Virus record (IMG/VR): IMGVR_UViG_3300033182_000109
Coordinates: 1-36,940 of that record
Source of the DNA: a virus
Direction: 5' to 3' (one strand)
DNA length: 36,940 nucleotides
The position numbers and the translations under genes were made by a program. The notes under the pieces are model-generated. The model saw nothing but the letters and a program-made list of their open reading frames with translations. It was not told the DNA's origin and ran no database searches. Shown here one piece after another: positions 17,401-26,792 of this stretch (position 1 is the stretch's first letter; every line of letters starts with the position of its first letter).

Positions 17401-20400
17401 TCAAATTGTACTTTATATCCAAAGTATTCTGCTCTATCATTATCACTAGAATATAGTTCTTGAGATAGAACAAATCTTCCATTTACTTGTTTATATACAT
17501 AAACTATGCCGCTATCGATATCCTTAGTGTCATCTAGTGGTGCACCCACTGCTAATACTTTTCCGTCGGCGCTCAATGATACACTAGTTCCAAAATCAAC
17601 AAAGTTTACCGGTGCATGAATTGTTTGCGATAGTTCATATTGCCCAGTATAGTTTCTGTACACAGCAATAGCAGGACGTTTAGAATTTGCATATATTGCA
17701 GTTGCTACAACAACTTCGCCGTCTGCACTAACGTCGAAGTCTGTAGCAAAATCTACTAGCAATTCTTGATCAAGAACTACGCTATCAAATGTATCAAGTC
17801 TCGAGCTATCATGGACATATATTTCTTGATCGTTTGGCATATAGCCTATATACGATCTAGACCCTTCAATTAATGCCCAGTCGCTACCCGATCCTGGTAA
17901 AGTTTCATACGGATTGATAAATGTTTGTGCCTGATATAAATTATTATCAAAATATACAATGTCGTGGCTATAATAAGTTCTTTCTTCGGAAAATACACCC
18001 TTGTATTCTTTATCTTTACCTAAGTCCCAAGTATAGTCATATCCATTTTCCTCCCCGTACTTAATGACGTAAATTTTTCCAGCGTTAATTGTACTATCTT
18101 CTGCGCCTTCTGTTTTAACAAACAATCTATAAAAATCATTTAGTTTACTTAATTTTACATCAGTACCTAAACGCTTATTATTTGCTCGTTCAGGTATAGT
18201 AAATGAATTAATCTTTATAAATTGTCCTACACCTCTTCTTTCAAAGATATGATACAATCCTTCATTTATTAATCCGCTTACTGATCCAGAAGAGGCCGCC
18301 GGAATATTGAATACTTGTTCCCAGTCGTTATTATTTTCTGATGGTACACTCGGCGATCTAGGTATACCTTGAACTATGTCAGTATCGTATAACCAATATT
18401 CTGCATCTAAAATTGTATAATATTCGTCAGTTAATGCAGCATTCGAAGGACGAGTCAAATCAATATTTGACCCGTTATCTATTACAATGAGTTTACCAAT
18501 GCCTGCACTATCCAGACCTAAACTACGTGATTGTATCTGGCCAAAAATACGGAATCCAGCACTAGGATCATAAAGAGGATCACCAGACCCATCTGCTAAA
18601 AATTGTATTTCTCTATTTTCGCCGAACAAGTTACCTTGTGCCCAATTACCAGATACGTTTTTAACGTAGATTCTAATGTTCTGTGTGTCAAATCTCTGGA
18701 AGAATGTTACTTCTGCTGTTCCAAGATTTGTTACATCCTGTACGGTTAATCCCACTTTAGGTTCGATATATTCGCCTGTAGGAACATATGTTTTAGTTAA
18801 TTCGATGTCAATATAACCATCCCATAAATCATATACTGTTTGCTCACCATTAATACTACTTAAAGGCAAGCCGATCGTAGACGGATCTTTCCAAGGCAGG
18901 TCATTTAATGGTTCGTATAACGAAGTATCATATGTATAGTCATTTGGATCTACTGTTGTAGGATCTAAGAATAAGAAATTTTCACCGCTAGTGTGGTCTT
19001 TCTTAACTCTCCAATAGAGATTAGAAAATATGCTAGTTACATATTTTAAAATTGTATCTTCTTTATAAACAACATCCTGTTCCCATTCTGCATTTTCAAA
19101 TAAAGGTAAAGAATTATAAAATAGATTAAATTTAGAACCAGGAGATAGCACATCAGTATACGCCTTAGGAGATCTAATAACCCACAGTGGTGACTGATAT
19201 GTTCCTGCTGCCAGGCCAGGAATACCTTCATATGTTAAAACTGTAACTTGACTATTACGAGTATTGTAACTAGATAATGCTGTTGTAGTATAATCTAAAC
19301 AATTATAATATGATCTGTCAGTGCTGTCGCCAGGACCTTCGTATTTAGTAATAACATCTTGTATTACAAACCCTCTTCCTTGGTCAACCGTATAAGTTCC
19401 TACATCATATTCAGGAGTTCCGATCAACCAATATCCATTGTAATAATCGTCAACTCCAGCAGTTTGTTCTGTTGGTGCAACAGTTACATACTCACCAACA
19501 TATTCGCCAATTGTTGTAGTTAAAGACCCTTGTAATCCAAAAGAACCATTTACATCTTTAAGATATATCGTAGTATTTGCAGTTACGGTACTAGAATCCG
19601 ATGGATTAAATGTGTACGCAACCGTACCAAAGCCTCCTGCTACTTCAACAATCTGTCCTTCTAAAGGAACGGTATTTGCTTCTTGTACATATAAAATAGC
19701 ATCAATCTTACCTTTAATTGTTAAGTATCCGGTAAAGAAGTCGCTATCTAATTCAGGAATGTTACCTCCAAACGGTTGTATCTCATCCGTAGATTCTGCA
19801 CTTTGATTTGCAAAAGAATATTTGTTCCATTTAGTTTGTATCACATCATCAAACTTAGTACCTTCGTACATACTTGTAGGTGCTTTTATTAATATGTGAT
19901 CAGTAAGCACATTTTCAAAAGGATAATTACCTGTTAAAATTGTCTTTAACTCTTCGTCATCGCTTTCAGTTAGTGCCAAACTTACTAATGTAGGAGCAGT
20001 AGCAAAAAAACTATTAAATTCAATATTATCTACTTCACCATCAATGCGTTCTTGCGCTTTCCATAACGAATCTTGATATCTTACTATAGAGTTTGTTCCA
20101 TAATTTTCATCAGGTACATAATCACCAGTATATAAAGTTTTTACATTTGATGCTGCCGGTGAACCTACTGCTAGGAATTTACCATCTGACGATATTGTTA
20201 AACTTGCGCCGAATCTCTCTAGGTCATCAGCCAATCCTTCCTCAGGAGTTATTTCTTGCATCAGTTGATACGAACCGCCGTTACCTGCTCTAGTATAAAT
20301 GAAAACTTTTCCGTCACCGTTATCAGGAGCACCAATTGCCAGTACTGTATTCTTGTTATCAGCAGCCAATGCTGTTCCATAACTATGATTTACTCCTAAA

Positions 20401-23400
20401 TCGTTGTTTGTAACTATTTGATGTTCGTTGAATCTATTTTTATTTTCTAAAACATTCCAGGCACCTGTACCAATATCATCAATCCATAATCTATTCAACG
20501 GAGTAGGATTGTTATTTTGCAATAAAATATTGGCTTCTTCAACGTTTCCTACACGTACACCTAACAGTCTTGTAATCTTTCCTTCAATACCACTTACACT
20601 GCTTGATATTGCAACTGTTGTTTGTATCTGAATCGTTGTACCAGATATGTCTAAAATCTTATAGAAGTTATTGACTAACCCGTCTACATTGTAAACACCG
20701 ATAATATCGCCTACAACTAAATTATCAGGAGTTGTTTTTAAGGTTAATTTTACTATAGTAGCAGATATTTCCTCTCCTGAAACAACCGTTAAATCTGTAT
20801 TAACATGAGTATATACATTCCATTGTAAAGAATCATTGCCTACCCAAATTGTATCGCCAATGCTACAAGTTAAAAATGCTATTCCTAAAATTGCATCATA
20901 ACTTTCTACGATAAAGTCAACATCGTCAGGATTTACATATCCACTGTTCTTAACAAATGTTTCATTAACAGTAGTACTTGGAAACGGTGCGTGGTCGTAA
21001 TCTCTAGGACTTAGATATGCCTGATACGGTAATATTCTATATACTAAATCCGTTTCATCGCCTGTAACACTGTTTACTAATTCAAAACTCTGGGGCTCGA
21101 GACGCATTTTAGATTCATCTAAAATATATTCTACTTCATCAAACCCATCTGCCGAACCGTACTGTCCTACCTTAATTGCCCATTCTTCGTAAAACTCTAA
21201 ACTATCTTTATTTGCTGATCCTAGTACATCAAACAATTTATCAAGTGCATTGCGAGTACCTTTATCTTGAATCATACCTTGATAGAATTTATATTGCGAT
21301 ACATCATCATTAATGATGTTTGCTAGATATCTTCTATTCTGATAACCAATTAAGTGTTGTGCAAACTTTTGTTGCTCTAAATCAAAATTGTCAGTGTCTA
21401 AATCATAAAAATCTGCAAATTGATTTGTCTTATATTCAAAATTAGGAATCAAACCCATTTCTGGTTTTTCGTCAAGCCTTGCCCAATCGTTTGCATTAAA
21501 GTTTTCAGTTCCAGAAATTTTAGTTCTGGCTGTATAATAAAACTCTTTGTATTTTACAAGATCACCAATAGCATAATCAGTCCAAGACGTCCATTCTGTA
21601 ACTTTAGCATTATCAAATATAAATCCAGGAATATTAATCGAACCGTCCCAGTCAGTTGTTCTGTAACCTAATACACGAATACGTTCTTGTCTATAACCGG
21701 GCTCCTGATCATAAATGACATCACCAAACACAGTTGTATTGTCAAGAATTACAGCATGTTCTTTTTGGACTAAAGATAAGCGAACAGCAAAAATTCCATC
21801 TTCAGTAATTTTTGTCTTGAGAATAAACTCTTGAGGATTTTCTCTCGTTAAAGAAACATACTCCGGTATTAACTTCTTGCCGTCTGCTTTTAACAATCTA
21901 TAACCATAGAATGTGTCATAAATGTCGTCTACCGCTGCATACTTAGATATAAATTTAAGTTGATACGCACCCGGACTTAACGTAATAACAGAACCTGCTT
22001 TCCAATTTTGTGTAGTCCAAAACATGAACTCCTTAGCACTAGTATTCCAGTCAGCAACAAACTCATCCTCTGGCGAATAGTAATCAAATACAAAACCTTG
22101 TTGCTCTAAGTAATGGCCATAACCTAACATAAAATCTACAACATCTTGTATTGTTTTTAGTACAGAGCCATATGGAAGAACGCTTACCTTAGATTGGAAT
22201 TTCTTACGGAAATATGCATCATGGCCACCAACCAATGGCAATGCGGCTAACTTGGTAAACTTAGTCCCGTCAAAATCTGTTCCACTAGTATGCGCTTCAG
22301 TAGCTCTATAATAATCATTACCAAAATCAACAATAGTACCCTTTGTATACAATTTATTTGGTGTCCAGTACACAAAGCTCTGGCTGATGCCGCCAACATT
22401 AACTTGCGGATCGCTTGCTAGTGCGTTTGGTTTGTTATAATAAAAATATGGTTGATCATTATTATAACCTTTAACAATAAATCCGTAAGATTGCTTTTCT
22501 AAAATAACTCCGCTATAATAAACATTCTTTATAGGTACACTCTTGTTTAAAACAATTTTATAATTTTCGTCAGGTACAAACACGTTACCTTCGTTCAGCG
22601 GAGTTCTGCTGTCAAGGATTAACTTAAACTTGTCTTTTGATGTAAAGCCTGCAAGTTTAAAGCCTATCTGATTTGTAATTGCTTGTAAATTATTAACATA
22701 AGATTCGTATGTTACTGTAACATTTGATGCTAGGTAATCGTACACATAATTTATGTAACCAGATGTATATGTTCTATCCTTTGCATTTATTGTATTTGGA
22801 AATTGTAAGTCTGTTAAACGCAACTGTCTGTTTGGTGCATTATAGATTATATCTCCTACAAGACCGCGTTTTTGACGCAATCTGTCAAATCCAGTAGACA
22901 ATGCTCTTGCAGGCTGGTTCAATAATATTGAAGTTAATAATGCAAACGGAAACTCTGAATTGCGGCGCCATGCTGTTTCTACAGGACTTTGATCACCGTA
23001 AGCAAAGTTGTCATTTAATCGTGTAGTTCCGTAATCTTTAACATATCCGCTTAAAACAGGACTGATTAAGTTACCGTCTTCGTCAACTGGCAAATGTGTA
23101 GTCAACCCCGGACGAATATATTTTTCGTTTACATAAGGTAGTTCGCCTGGCTGTCTAATTATACCGCCTTCTAAATCTTCCCATAAAATAAAGTTATTGC
23201 TAGTATATGGGGCTGGGCCATATACTTCTTCCCACCAGATAGGTTTAATAGTATACCCTAGCATTTCCCAAGGATGGCTATGAGGACGATCGGTGTCATA
23301 AGCGTACTTGTATACTGCTCTCCAGTAACCTCTTATTGGATTTCCTAAAGGACTAGTCATTCCTACGTGATTAAACGTAAACGGATCTTCTCTTAAATAA

Positions 23401-26400
23401 TCAGGATTTGCAGTATAATCTTCGTCTGTTAATTGCAACCACTGTACAAAGTCTCCGATCATAGTATTATTAACATTATCATATAACAAGCCAGTTTCTC
23501 TATGTTCCGAAGCAACAAAGTTGTGGATATCAAATAATTCCGGATCGTAACTTACTTTTAAATTATTGTATATTCTTTTTTCTAATTCTAATAATAGATC
23601 ATCTCTATAATCGCCAAATGTAAACACAATGCTTCCGTCGTGTCCTTGTATCACTTCGCGGCTTTCTAAATACGTGTCGTCAATAAACGTAGTAGGCTCG
23701 TACTTAGGATACAAACCTAACTTAGTCGGAGTTGGCGGAACATAACAACCATTCGTTGTTTCGTATTCATAGATCTCAATAGTATCACCGATCTGCTTTT
23801 CTGTTGTGACGATAATAAATCCTTGATCGTTAAACGTGTAATCCTTATCGTGTAATAATTGTATGCCATTTTGATATACATGCACAGCCTTATCACTGGC
23901 AGTACTATTATCAAAAATTGCACTTAACGCAAAATATACATTATCTGGATCTTCGACTTCAATTAGATTATATTTTGCTGCGCCGAATGGCACCATGTCA
24001 GAAAAATAAAATGGCATGACCTTTGTTTTGTCTTTTACCATTTCAGTTAATATCTTATCTACATGTTCCTTTACAGGTCCACTATATCCTAAATCGTGTG
24101 CAATTTTTAAGAAGTTTCTTTTAAATTTACTGTATTCACGTCTAGCATACTTTAATGCCTTTACCATATTAGCATCTTTGTCAACAAGATGATATAAAGG
24201 TAAGTTAAGTGGGCACGAATGTTTAACAATTCGTTTACCGTATTTTGATACATTACCTAGATCTCTAAGATTACTAAGTCCAGGAAATGTTCCATTAAAG
24301 TTTTGGATTTCTTCAATTATAGTTCCTACATGGTCATTAACTTCGCCCAATGTAAATTGTGTTATATCTTCATTAAGTGGATTTCTTTCTAAGTTACTCG
24401 GTACTTCATAAAGTCCGTTGTTATTTTTTGGTGCAGACGAACGAGTCTTAATAATAATGTTATCGCCGGTAGTTAGACTACTTGTAAATTTAATAGAATA
24501 TCTCTGTTGAGAATCTACACTAAGAGTATAATCAGTATTTTCAAATTGCAAATAATTATTAACGTATACCTTAACCCACAGGTCTGTTAACAATCCGCTC
24601 TTGGTATAAACGTCTATAGGATAAGAAGTTCTTGTATTATCTACTATATACTGACGAATAACAGACTGCTGACTTAACGAATCTACTTTCTCCCAGCCAT
24701 TAATATTATCGTAAGAATCTCTTGCTGTATATCTTCTAAGATATCCTGAACCCGTAATCAATTCTTCTGTTCCAGATGCAAATGGACAATATGTCATTGA
24801 ATCAGATAACAAATCAAATTCAAATACAATATCGCCCACATTTTCGATGCTTCTATACTTTAACGGAAATCCTAACTCACTGTCAGTTGCACCTGATCCA
24901 ATAGCATAAGAAAACACTTCTGTTCCAGTAAATGTAGACGATTCGTATATCGTAGTATCTGCATAACTATTTTCTTCGCAGTCATAAACATCAAACAACG
25001 GAGGCTGGTTAATAGTTGTTTTATTTTGTGCAAGTACCCACTTGCTTCCATTAAACCAAAGCATTTTACCTGTATAGTTACTACCTTGTTTACATAATAA
25101 TGTTTCGTTTAGTAACGGAGTTGAGTCATCAGTTTCGACTAAAGATATCTGACGGTTATTATTAAATGTAAGGAATTTTACTTCGTATATTTTGCTTTGT
25201 ACTAGAGGATCTGGATCTGCTGTAAAAACAATACGCATGCCGTTTGTTAGATCTACTCCGTCAACGTTATAACCAGAGGCTCCTTCGATTGTACTAAATG
25301 CATCTTTAGTAAAATCGTCGATTAAATCGATATTTGCCTTAGTTTGTGTACCAAAGTTAAAAAGTTTCAATCCTGGTTCAAATTCAATAATAGGTCGTGT
25401 TGCTCTAGCAGTTTGATCTAACTCTGGAGTCTGACCGTTAAGTGTCTCTGCTAGTTCAATAACAGATTTATGGAACCATCTATTATACTTTGACCATAGG
25501 TTTCCGTCTGGGCTTCCACGATTAATTGTAATGTAATCTTTATTAATTGGATAACCTAATGCTTCAGAATATGGTAATCTATCAAACCCTTCATTATCAA
25601 ACTGTACCATTAAATCTTCTGTAAATGCACTAGGCACATTCAGTTCTTCTTCTGAAATTAATTTAATCTCAGAACCAACACCTTCAACATACCAAGCACC
25701 TATACCATATTTTTCAGGTATTACTGTTCCACCAAAAGAAATTTTCATTCCATTTGTTAATGCAAATCCGGAACCAGTAGTATAATCTTTCTTATTTAAA
25801 ATTTCTAATTCAACATTAATGAATGTTGCATCTGCTAAATCTTTAACTATTATATCGCCCGAAGCATAGATATCTTTATCGGACATATAATAAATTACAT
25901 CAGGTGTAGCAGCATCTAATGTAATCTCTATCGTACCTGTTGCAACGCTTTGTTGCGACACTTGCGAGGTTAAATTAAACGAAGTATCTAAAGACCACTT
26001 ATCAGCATCTTGTACAAACGTATCTCTTGATAAGTGAGTATCTGTTACTACATAGATACTTCCGTCAACTATTGCCTTTTCGCCTACATCATAATATTTT
26101 CCGCTAGTCCATCTATCTGCTTCAACTTTGCTAGTTCTAAATGAAATAGGATTGTTTGGAGCATTAATTTCAAACTTATACGTGATTCCTCTATACAAAA
26201 CAAGTTCGGGATTTTGAGTATTACCATCAGGTGTAAACACGTACCCATAGTTATCACCATTGTTAACTTCTTTAACTTTATACGTGCTTTCAACCTCAGC
26301 AGTTTGACCAATAACTTCAACAGTTTGAGGGCCGCTTGGCAACCAGTAATATTCACGGAAATTTACAAACTTATCCCAATCGATATGCGGATTCCATGCA

Positions 26401-26792
26401 TAATATTCTTGCGCATTTAACACGCTATGATTATCTACATTACCGTCTAAGTTGCGAATTTGATTTATGTAATCATTATAGTCAGCATAAAAGTTTACAT
26501 TATCAAGTTCATCTTTTATTAAGGCAACCGGTTCTAATTGATAATCTTCTCTAGACTTACTTACATCTCCAATGTAATTGTCGCCAGACTTATACCCCTT
26601 GGCTGCATTGCGACCAATATATCCGTTTAATTTTTCTGCTGTACCAGGTTGTATTAATTGATCTAACGTGCTAGATAAAAATTTGTTGTTAACATCTGTC
26701 CTAAAATATCTTGGAAGATGGTTTGCACTTTTACGAGGCTCATTTCCATCAACTGGTAATGGAACTTCGTTTTGATCGTTATCGTAAGCCAT
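11490..26792 (-). CDS. Giant 5100-aa virion/baseplate protein with carbohydrate-binding-like and propeller-like modules
   Basis: One uninterrupted frame of 5100 codons at the gene-7 position, directly after gp6 (T4 gp7, the wedge initiator, is about 1030 aa; homology is inferred from synteny only). The N-terminus (NHLPRYFRTDVNNKFLSSTL, 24-43) matches large structural proteins of marine T4-like phages as I know them. Visible modules, rough residues: CBM5/12-like segments near 225, 1475, 1730, 2222, 2567 and 2930; FG-GAP-like repeats (SSDGKFLAVGSP, SADGKVLAVGAP) near 2130-2215 and 3010-3240; GxGY repeats near 3640-3700 and 4005-4070; GDGxTTxF adhesin-like repeats from about 4320 to 5060; FIEGERIEFF and LRRGTLGTG near 4920. 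No signal peptide or membrane span seen. Its ATG overlaps the gp6 stop (TAATG), with GGAGG upstream, so it is co-expressed with gp6. Likely an extended baseplate or fibre structure that contacts host glycans (inference). Confidence 0.88.
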   Translation of the reverse strand: MAYDNDQNEVPLPVDGNEPRKSANHLPRYFRTDVNNKFLSSTLDQLIQPGTAEKLNGYIGRNAAKGYKSGDNYIGDVSKSREDYQLEPVALIKDELDNVNFYADYNDYINQIRNLDGNVDNHSVLNAQEYYAWNPHIDWDKFVNFREYYWLPSGPQTVEVIGQTAEVESTYKVKEVNNGDNYGYVFTPDGNTQNPELVLYRGITYKFEINAPNNPISFRTSKVEADRWTSGKYYDVGEKAIVDGSIYVVTDTHLSRDTFVQDADKWSLDTSFNLTSQVSQQSVATGTIEITLDAATPDVIYYMSDKDIYASGDIIVKDLADATFINVELEILNKKDYTTGSGFALTNGMKISFGGTVIPEKYGIGAWYVEGVGSEIKLISEEELNVPSAFTEDLMVQFDNEGFDRLPYSEALGYPINKDYITINRGSPDGNLWSKYNRWFHKSVIELAETLNGQTPELDQTARATRPIIEFEPGLKLFNFGTQTKANIDLIDDFTKDAFSTIEGASGYNVDGVDLTNGMRIVFTADPDPLVQSKIYEVKFLTFNNNRQISLVETDDSTPLLNETLLCKQGSNYTGKMLWFNGSKWVLAQNKTTINQPPLFDVYDCEENSYADTTIYESSTFTGTEVFSYAIGSGATDSELGFPLKYRSIENVGDIVFEFDLLSDSMTYCPFASGTEELITGSGYLRRYTARDSYDNINGWEKVDSLSQQSVIRQYIVDNTRTSYPIDVYTKSGLLTDLWVKVYVNNYLQFENTDYTLSVDSQQRYSIKFTSSLTTGDNIIIKTRSSAPKNNNGLYEVPSNLERNPLNEDITQFTLGEVNDHVGTIIEEIQNFNGTFPGLSNLRDLGNVSKYGKRIVKHSCPLNLPLYHLVDKDANMVKALKYARREYSKFKRNFLKIAHDLGYSGPVKEHVDKILTEMVKDKTKVMPFYFSDMVPFGAAKYNLIEVEDPDNVYFALSAIFDNSTASDKAVHVYQNGIQLLHDKDYTFNDQGFIIVTTEKQIGDTIEIYEYETTNGCYVPPTPTKLGLYPKYEPTTFIDDTYLESREVIQGHDGSIVFTFGDYRDDLLLELEKRIYNNLKVSYDPELFDIHNFVASEHRETGLLYDNVNNTMIGDFVQWLQLTDEDYTANPDYLREDPFTFNHVGMTSPLGNPIRGYWRAVYKYAYDTDRPHSHPWEMLGYTIKPIWWEEVYGPAPYTSNNFILWEDLEGGIIRQPGELPYVNEKYIRPGLTTHLPVDEDGNLISPVLSGYVKDYGTTRLNDNFAYGDQSPVETAWRRNSEFPFALLTSILLNQPARALSTGFDRLRQKRGLVGDIIYNAPNRQLRLTDLQFPNTINAKDRTYTSGYINYVYDYLASNVTVTYESYVNNLQAITNQIGFKLAGFTSKDKFKLILDSRTPLNEGNVFVPDENYKIVLNKSVPIKNVYYSGVILEKQSYGFIVKGYNNDQPYFYYNKPNALASDPQVNVGGISQSFVYWTPNKLYTKGTIVDFGNDYYRATEAHTSGTDFDGTKFTKLAALPLVGGHDAYFRKKFQSKVSVLPYGSVLKTIQDVVDFMLGYGHYLEQQGFVFDYYSPEDEFVADWNTSAKEFMFWTTQNWKAGSVITLSPGAYQLKFISKYAAVDDIYDTFYGYRLLKADGKKLIPEYVSLTRENPQEFILKTKITEDGIFAVRLSLVQKEHAVILDNTTVFGDVIYDQEPGYRQERIRVLGYRTTDWDGSINIPGFIFDNAKVTEWTSWTDYAIGDLVKYKEFYYTARTKISGTENFNANDWARLDEKPEMGLIPNFEYKTNQFADFYDLDTDNFDLEQQKFAQHLIGYQNRRYLANIINDDVSQYKFYQGMIQDKGTRNALDKLFDVLGSANKDSLEFYEEWAIKVGQYGSADGFDEVEYILDESKMRLEPQSFELVNSVTGDETDLVYRILPYQAYLSPRDYDHAPFPSTTVNETFVKNSGYVNPDDVDFIVESYDAILGIAFLTCSIGDTIWVGNDSLQWNVYTHVNTDLTVVSGEEISATIVKLTLKTTPDNLVVGDIIGVYNVDGLVNNFYKILDISGTTIQIQTTVAISSSVSGIEGKITRLLGVRVGNVEEANILLQNNNPTPLNRLWIDDIGTGAWNVLENKNRFNEHQIVTNNDLGVNHSYGTALAADNKNTVLAIGAPDNGDGKVFIYTRAGNGGSYQLMQEITPEEGLADDLERFGASLTISSDGKFLAVGSPAASNVKTLYTGDYVPDENYGTNSIVRYQDSLWKAQERIDGEVDNIEFNSFFATAPTLVSLALTESDDEELKTILTGNYPFENVLTDHILIKAPTSMYEGTKFDDVIQTKWNKYSFANQSAESTDEIQPFGGNIPELDSDFFTGYLTIKGKIDAILYVQEANTVPLEGQIVEVAGGFGTVAYTFNPSDSSTVTANTTIYLKDVNGSFGLQGSLTTTIGEYVGEYVTVAPTEQTAGVDDYYNGYWLIGTPEYDVGTYTVDQGRGFVIQDVITKYEGPGDSTDRSYYNCLDYTTTALSSYNTRNSQVTVLTYEGIPGLAAGTYQSPLWVIRSPKAYTDVLSPGSKFNLFYNSLPLFENAEWEQDVVYKEDTILKYVTSIFSNLYWRVKKDHTSGENFLFLDPTTVDPNDYTYDTSLYEPLNDLPWKDPSTIGLPLSSINGEQTVYDLWDGYIDIELTKTYVPTGEYIEPKVGLTVQDVTNLGTAEVTFFQRFDTQNIRIYVKNVSGNWAQGNLFGENREIQFLADGSGDPLYDPSAGFRIFGQIQSRSLGLDSAGIGKLIVIDNGSNIDLTRPSNAALTDEYYTILDAEYWLYDTDIVQGIPRSPSVPSENNNDWEQVFNIPAASSGSVSGLINEGLYHIFERRGVGQFIKINSFTIPERANNKRLGTDVKLSKLNDFYRLFVKTEGAEDSTINAGKIYVIKYGEENGYDYTWDLGKDKEYKGVFSEERTYYSHDIVYFDNNLYQAQTFINPYETLPGSGSDWALIEGSRSYIGYMPNDQEIYVHDSSRLDTFDSVVLDQELLVDFATDFDVSADGEVVVATAIYANSKRPAIAVYRNYTGQYELSQTIHAPVNFVDFGTSVSLSADGKVLAVGAPLDDTKDIDSGIVYVYKQVNGRFVLSQELYSSDNDRAEYFGYKVQFDGNRLAISSRNGDANITTTFDVYSEPLEGYILSPTASKNDSPTTFDRGFTEFKNYNKDAGTVKIYQRIDDTLLYGHMLDFDFNDEVNAEMVKYFGRNTLLSNNHLYVGMPRLNYNPTREGTVADFRIVDNTTIWNVLRSTKDTVDVNKIKRVMLYNVKTNELIQYVDYIDILQGKIAGLADQELSFKTYFDPAAYDTNGWGNDQVGKLWWDLTNAKYINPYQGNVIFSTNNWNKSFSSVNTIDVYEWVRSTYLPSEWDDLSGTENGVAAGITGTSRYGDDQYVTKRIYDSATKTFKSYFYYWVKDKTTLPSVEGRTLSAQTVANLIADPDNEGYRYVSFISPTEFALHNCNDLIRADDVALSIQYWKIEDQNINIHNQYQLITEGLESSKPSRDIEAKWFDSLVGYDAGNRQVPAPELSLKEKYGILNSPRQGWFINRTEALKQLIDRVNSVLIDTLIIDDKDISALTQREEPPLATSNLYDRAIDSYIELQFVGVAKAQQAALTPIIEDGKIVRVNITNAGRGYTNPPTVTVFGTGENAVITTEIDNTGSVIAANVENSGQYYDSNTRLTVRRFTVLVNNDETLNGKWTLYERDSVAKEWIRVESQSYDVSLYWEYADWYDTGYSKFTEIDHLIDYSYNLDSVNDTTGDIVKIETVGTGGWLLLEKVDDQTGADYSVNYKTVGRQNGTLQFKNTLYDASASLIGYDETSYDALLFDSVPSTETRIILETLRDNIFVDELEIEYNKLFFASLRYVFSEQNYVDWAFKTSFVKAQHNVGELEQHTNFQNDNLSSYEDYVLEVKPYKTKIREYLSSYEKIEGTGSVVSDFDLPARYVDRFEGIIPQTVKVIDDVLVEENADLDIYPNKTWANNVGYKVLRIEVSDPGARYTGIPVIEITGGGGTGAKAKASLGRNGTINAITITSEGSGYLSAPTVIINGNIEATGSEAKAVAIIGETPIRTLHTVMKFDRVSGTYEFVTLDTTETFATTGNKEVFKLLWPMDLRTTRVAVYLDNDEVLGRRYTYSNVLDQSKGYDRYLGQIEFIDPPESGQELRVEYYKDLKMLNAQDRINLAYEPTTDQFGKTLGQLMDGVDYGGVEVRSFEFGGTTGWDSVPWFTQGWDIYDTAFEDEIFKLDGSTVSIELSKPLEDGVEYNVYRLGYDINNILVRNERMDDPLWDGSTIGTEFNPSARMLPLTGDGATTTIFLDEYNIPTSTQVDEDLVVIIVRKKTSDGSFLPDPDSYDTLIQGGDIAYQTATGLTAADINIDGDGFVTPTTSKGPEEVVPGQVLDTVDITVYEKPRGGSSQIVARNYTGDGVTTQYDIGTIPVQEEGVFVKVNNLRMSLVTDYTIDYTTGKVKFVTPPASGAAVSLVTLENSAAEILEITSFEGDGATIEFLTNARWEDNADSFVTINGEVVETTLIKSDSSYEYPNNFVVKIPTPAADGARISVMITVGGDVNVEYSQVRIDTLVADGCTTMFDMPDSSGPFAQEPLQFYTIVKVNETVLSAGYSQEFTITGSQREYQLDLAQVPVASLNYYDLEVYLNDRKLEYLQEWSFEGAGSFDSSLPPASQPGSTVTLERGIAQDGDELKVFVMSGSDYNFGYFDSSNEFVSTPNTLYLNNAYSDNDIITVYQFSNHNSQGIERWTLEVDEKTEMTYGTPGYYNFALLERGIIALREQVRDAQYVWIAVNGTLLTPSIDYSLTDNRRYVKLVTPPSTNDKIEVIHFGGETVTNKFGWRQFKDMLNRTHYKRLDDVYTLAEDLNWYDKTIELVDGNGLPEPEYDAKQPGVIFIEGERIEFFNRTGNTLNQLRRGTLGTGVKEVYDAGSTLIEQGADTTIPYKDETETITITADGTTSTFELPFDSGLFNMRFGLPSDLIEVFVGGRRLRKDAVEIYNKEIAQDSPEGDETHAEEFTVNGNVLTLATAPDEGLKVSIIRKLGKSWSPAGISLSQSDSDIARFLLDKTTDLPR

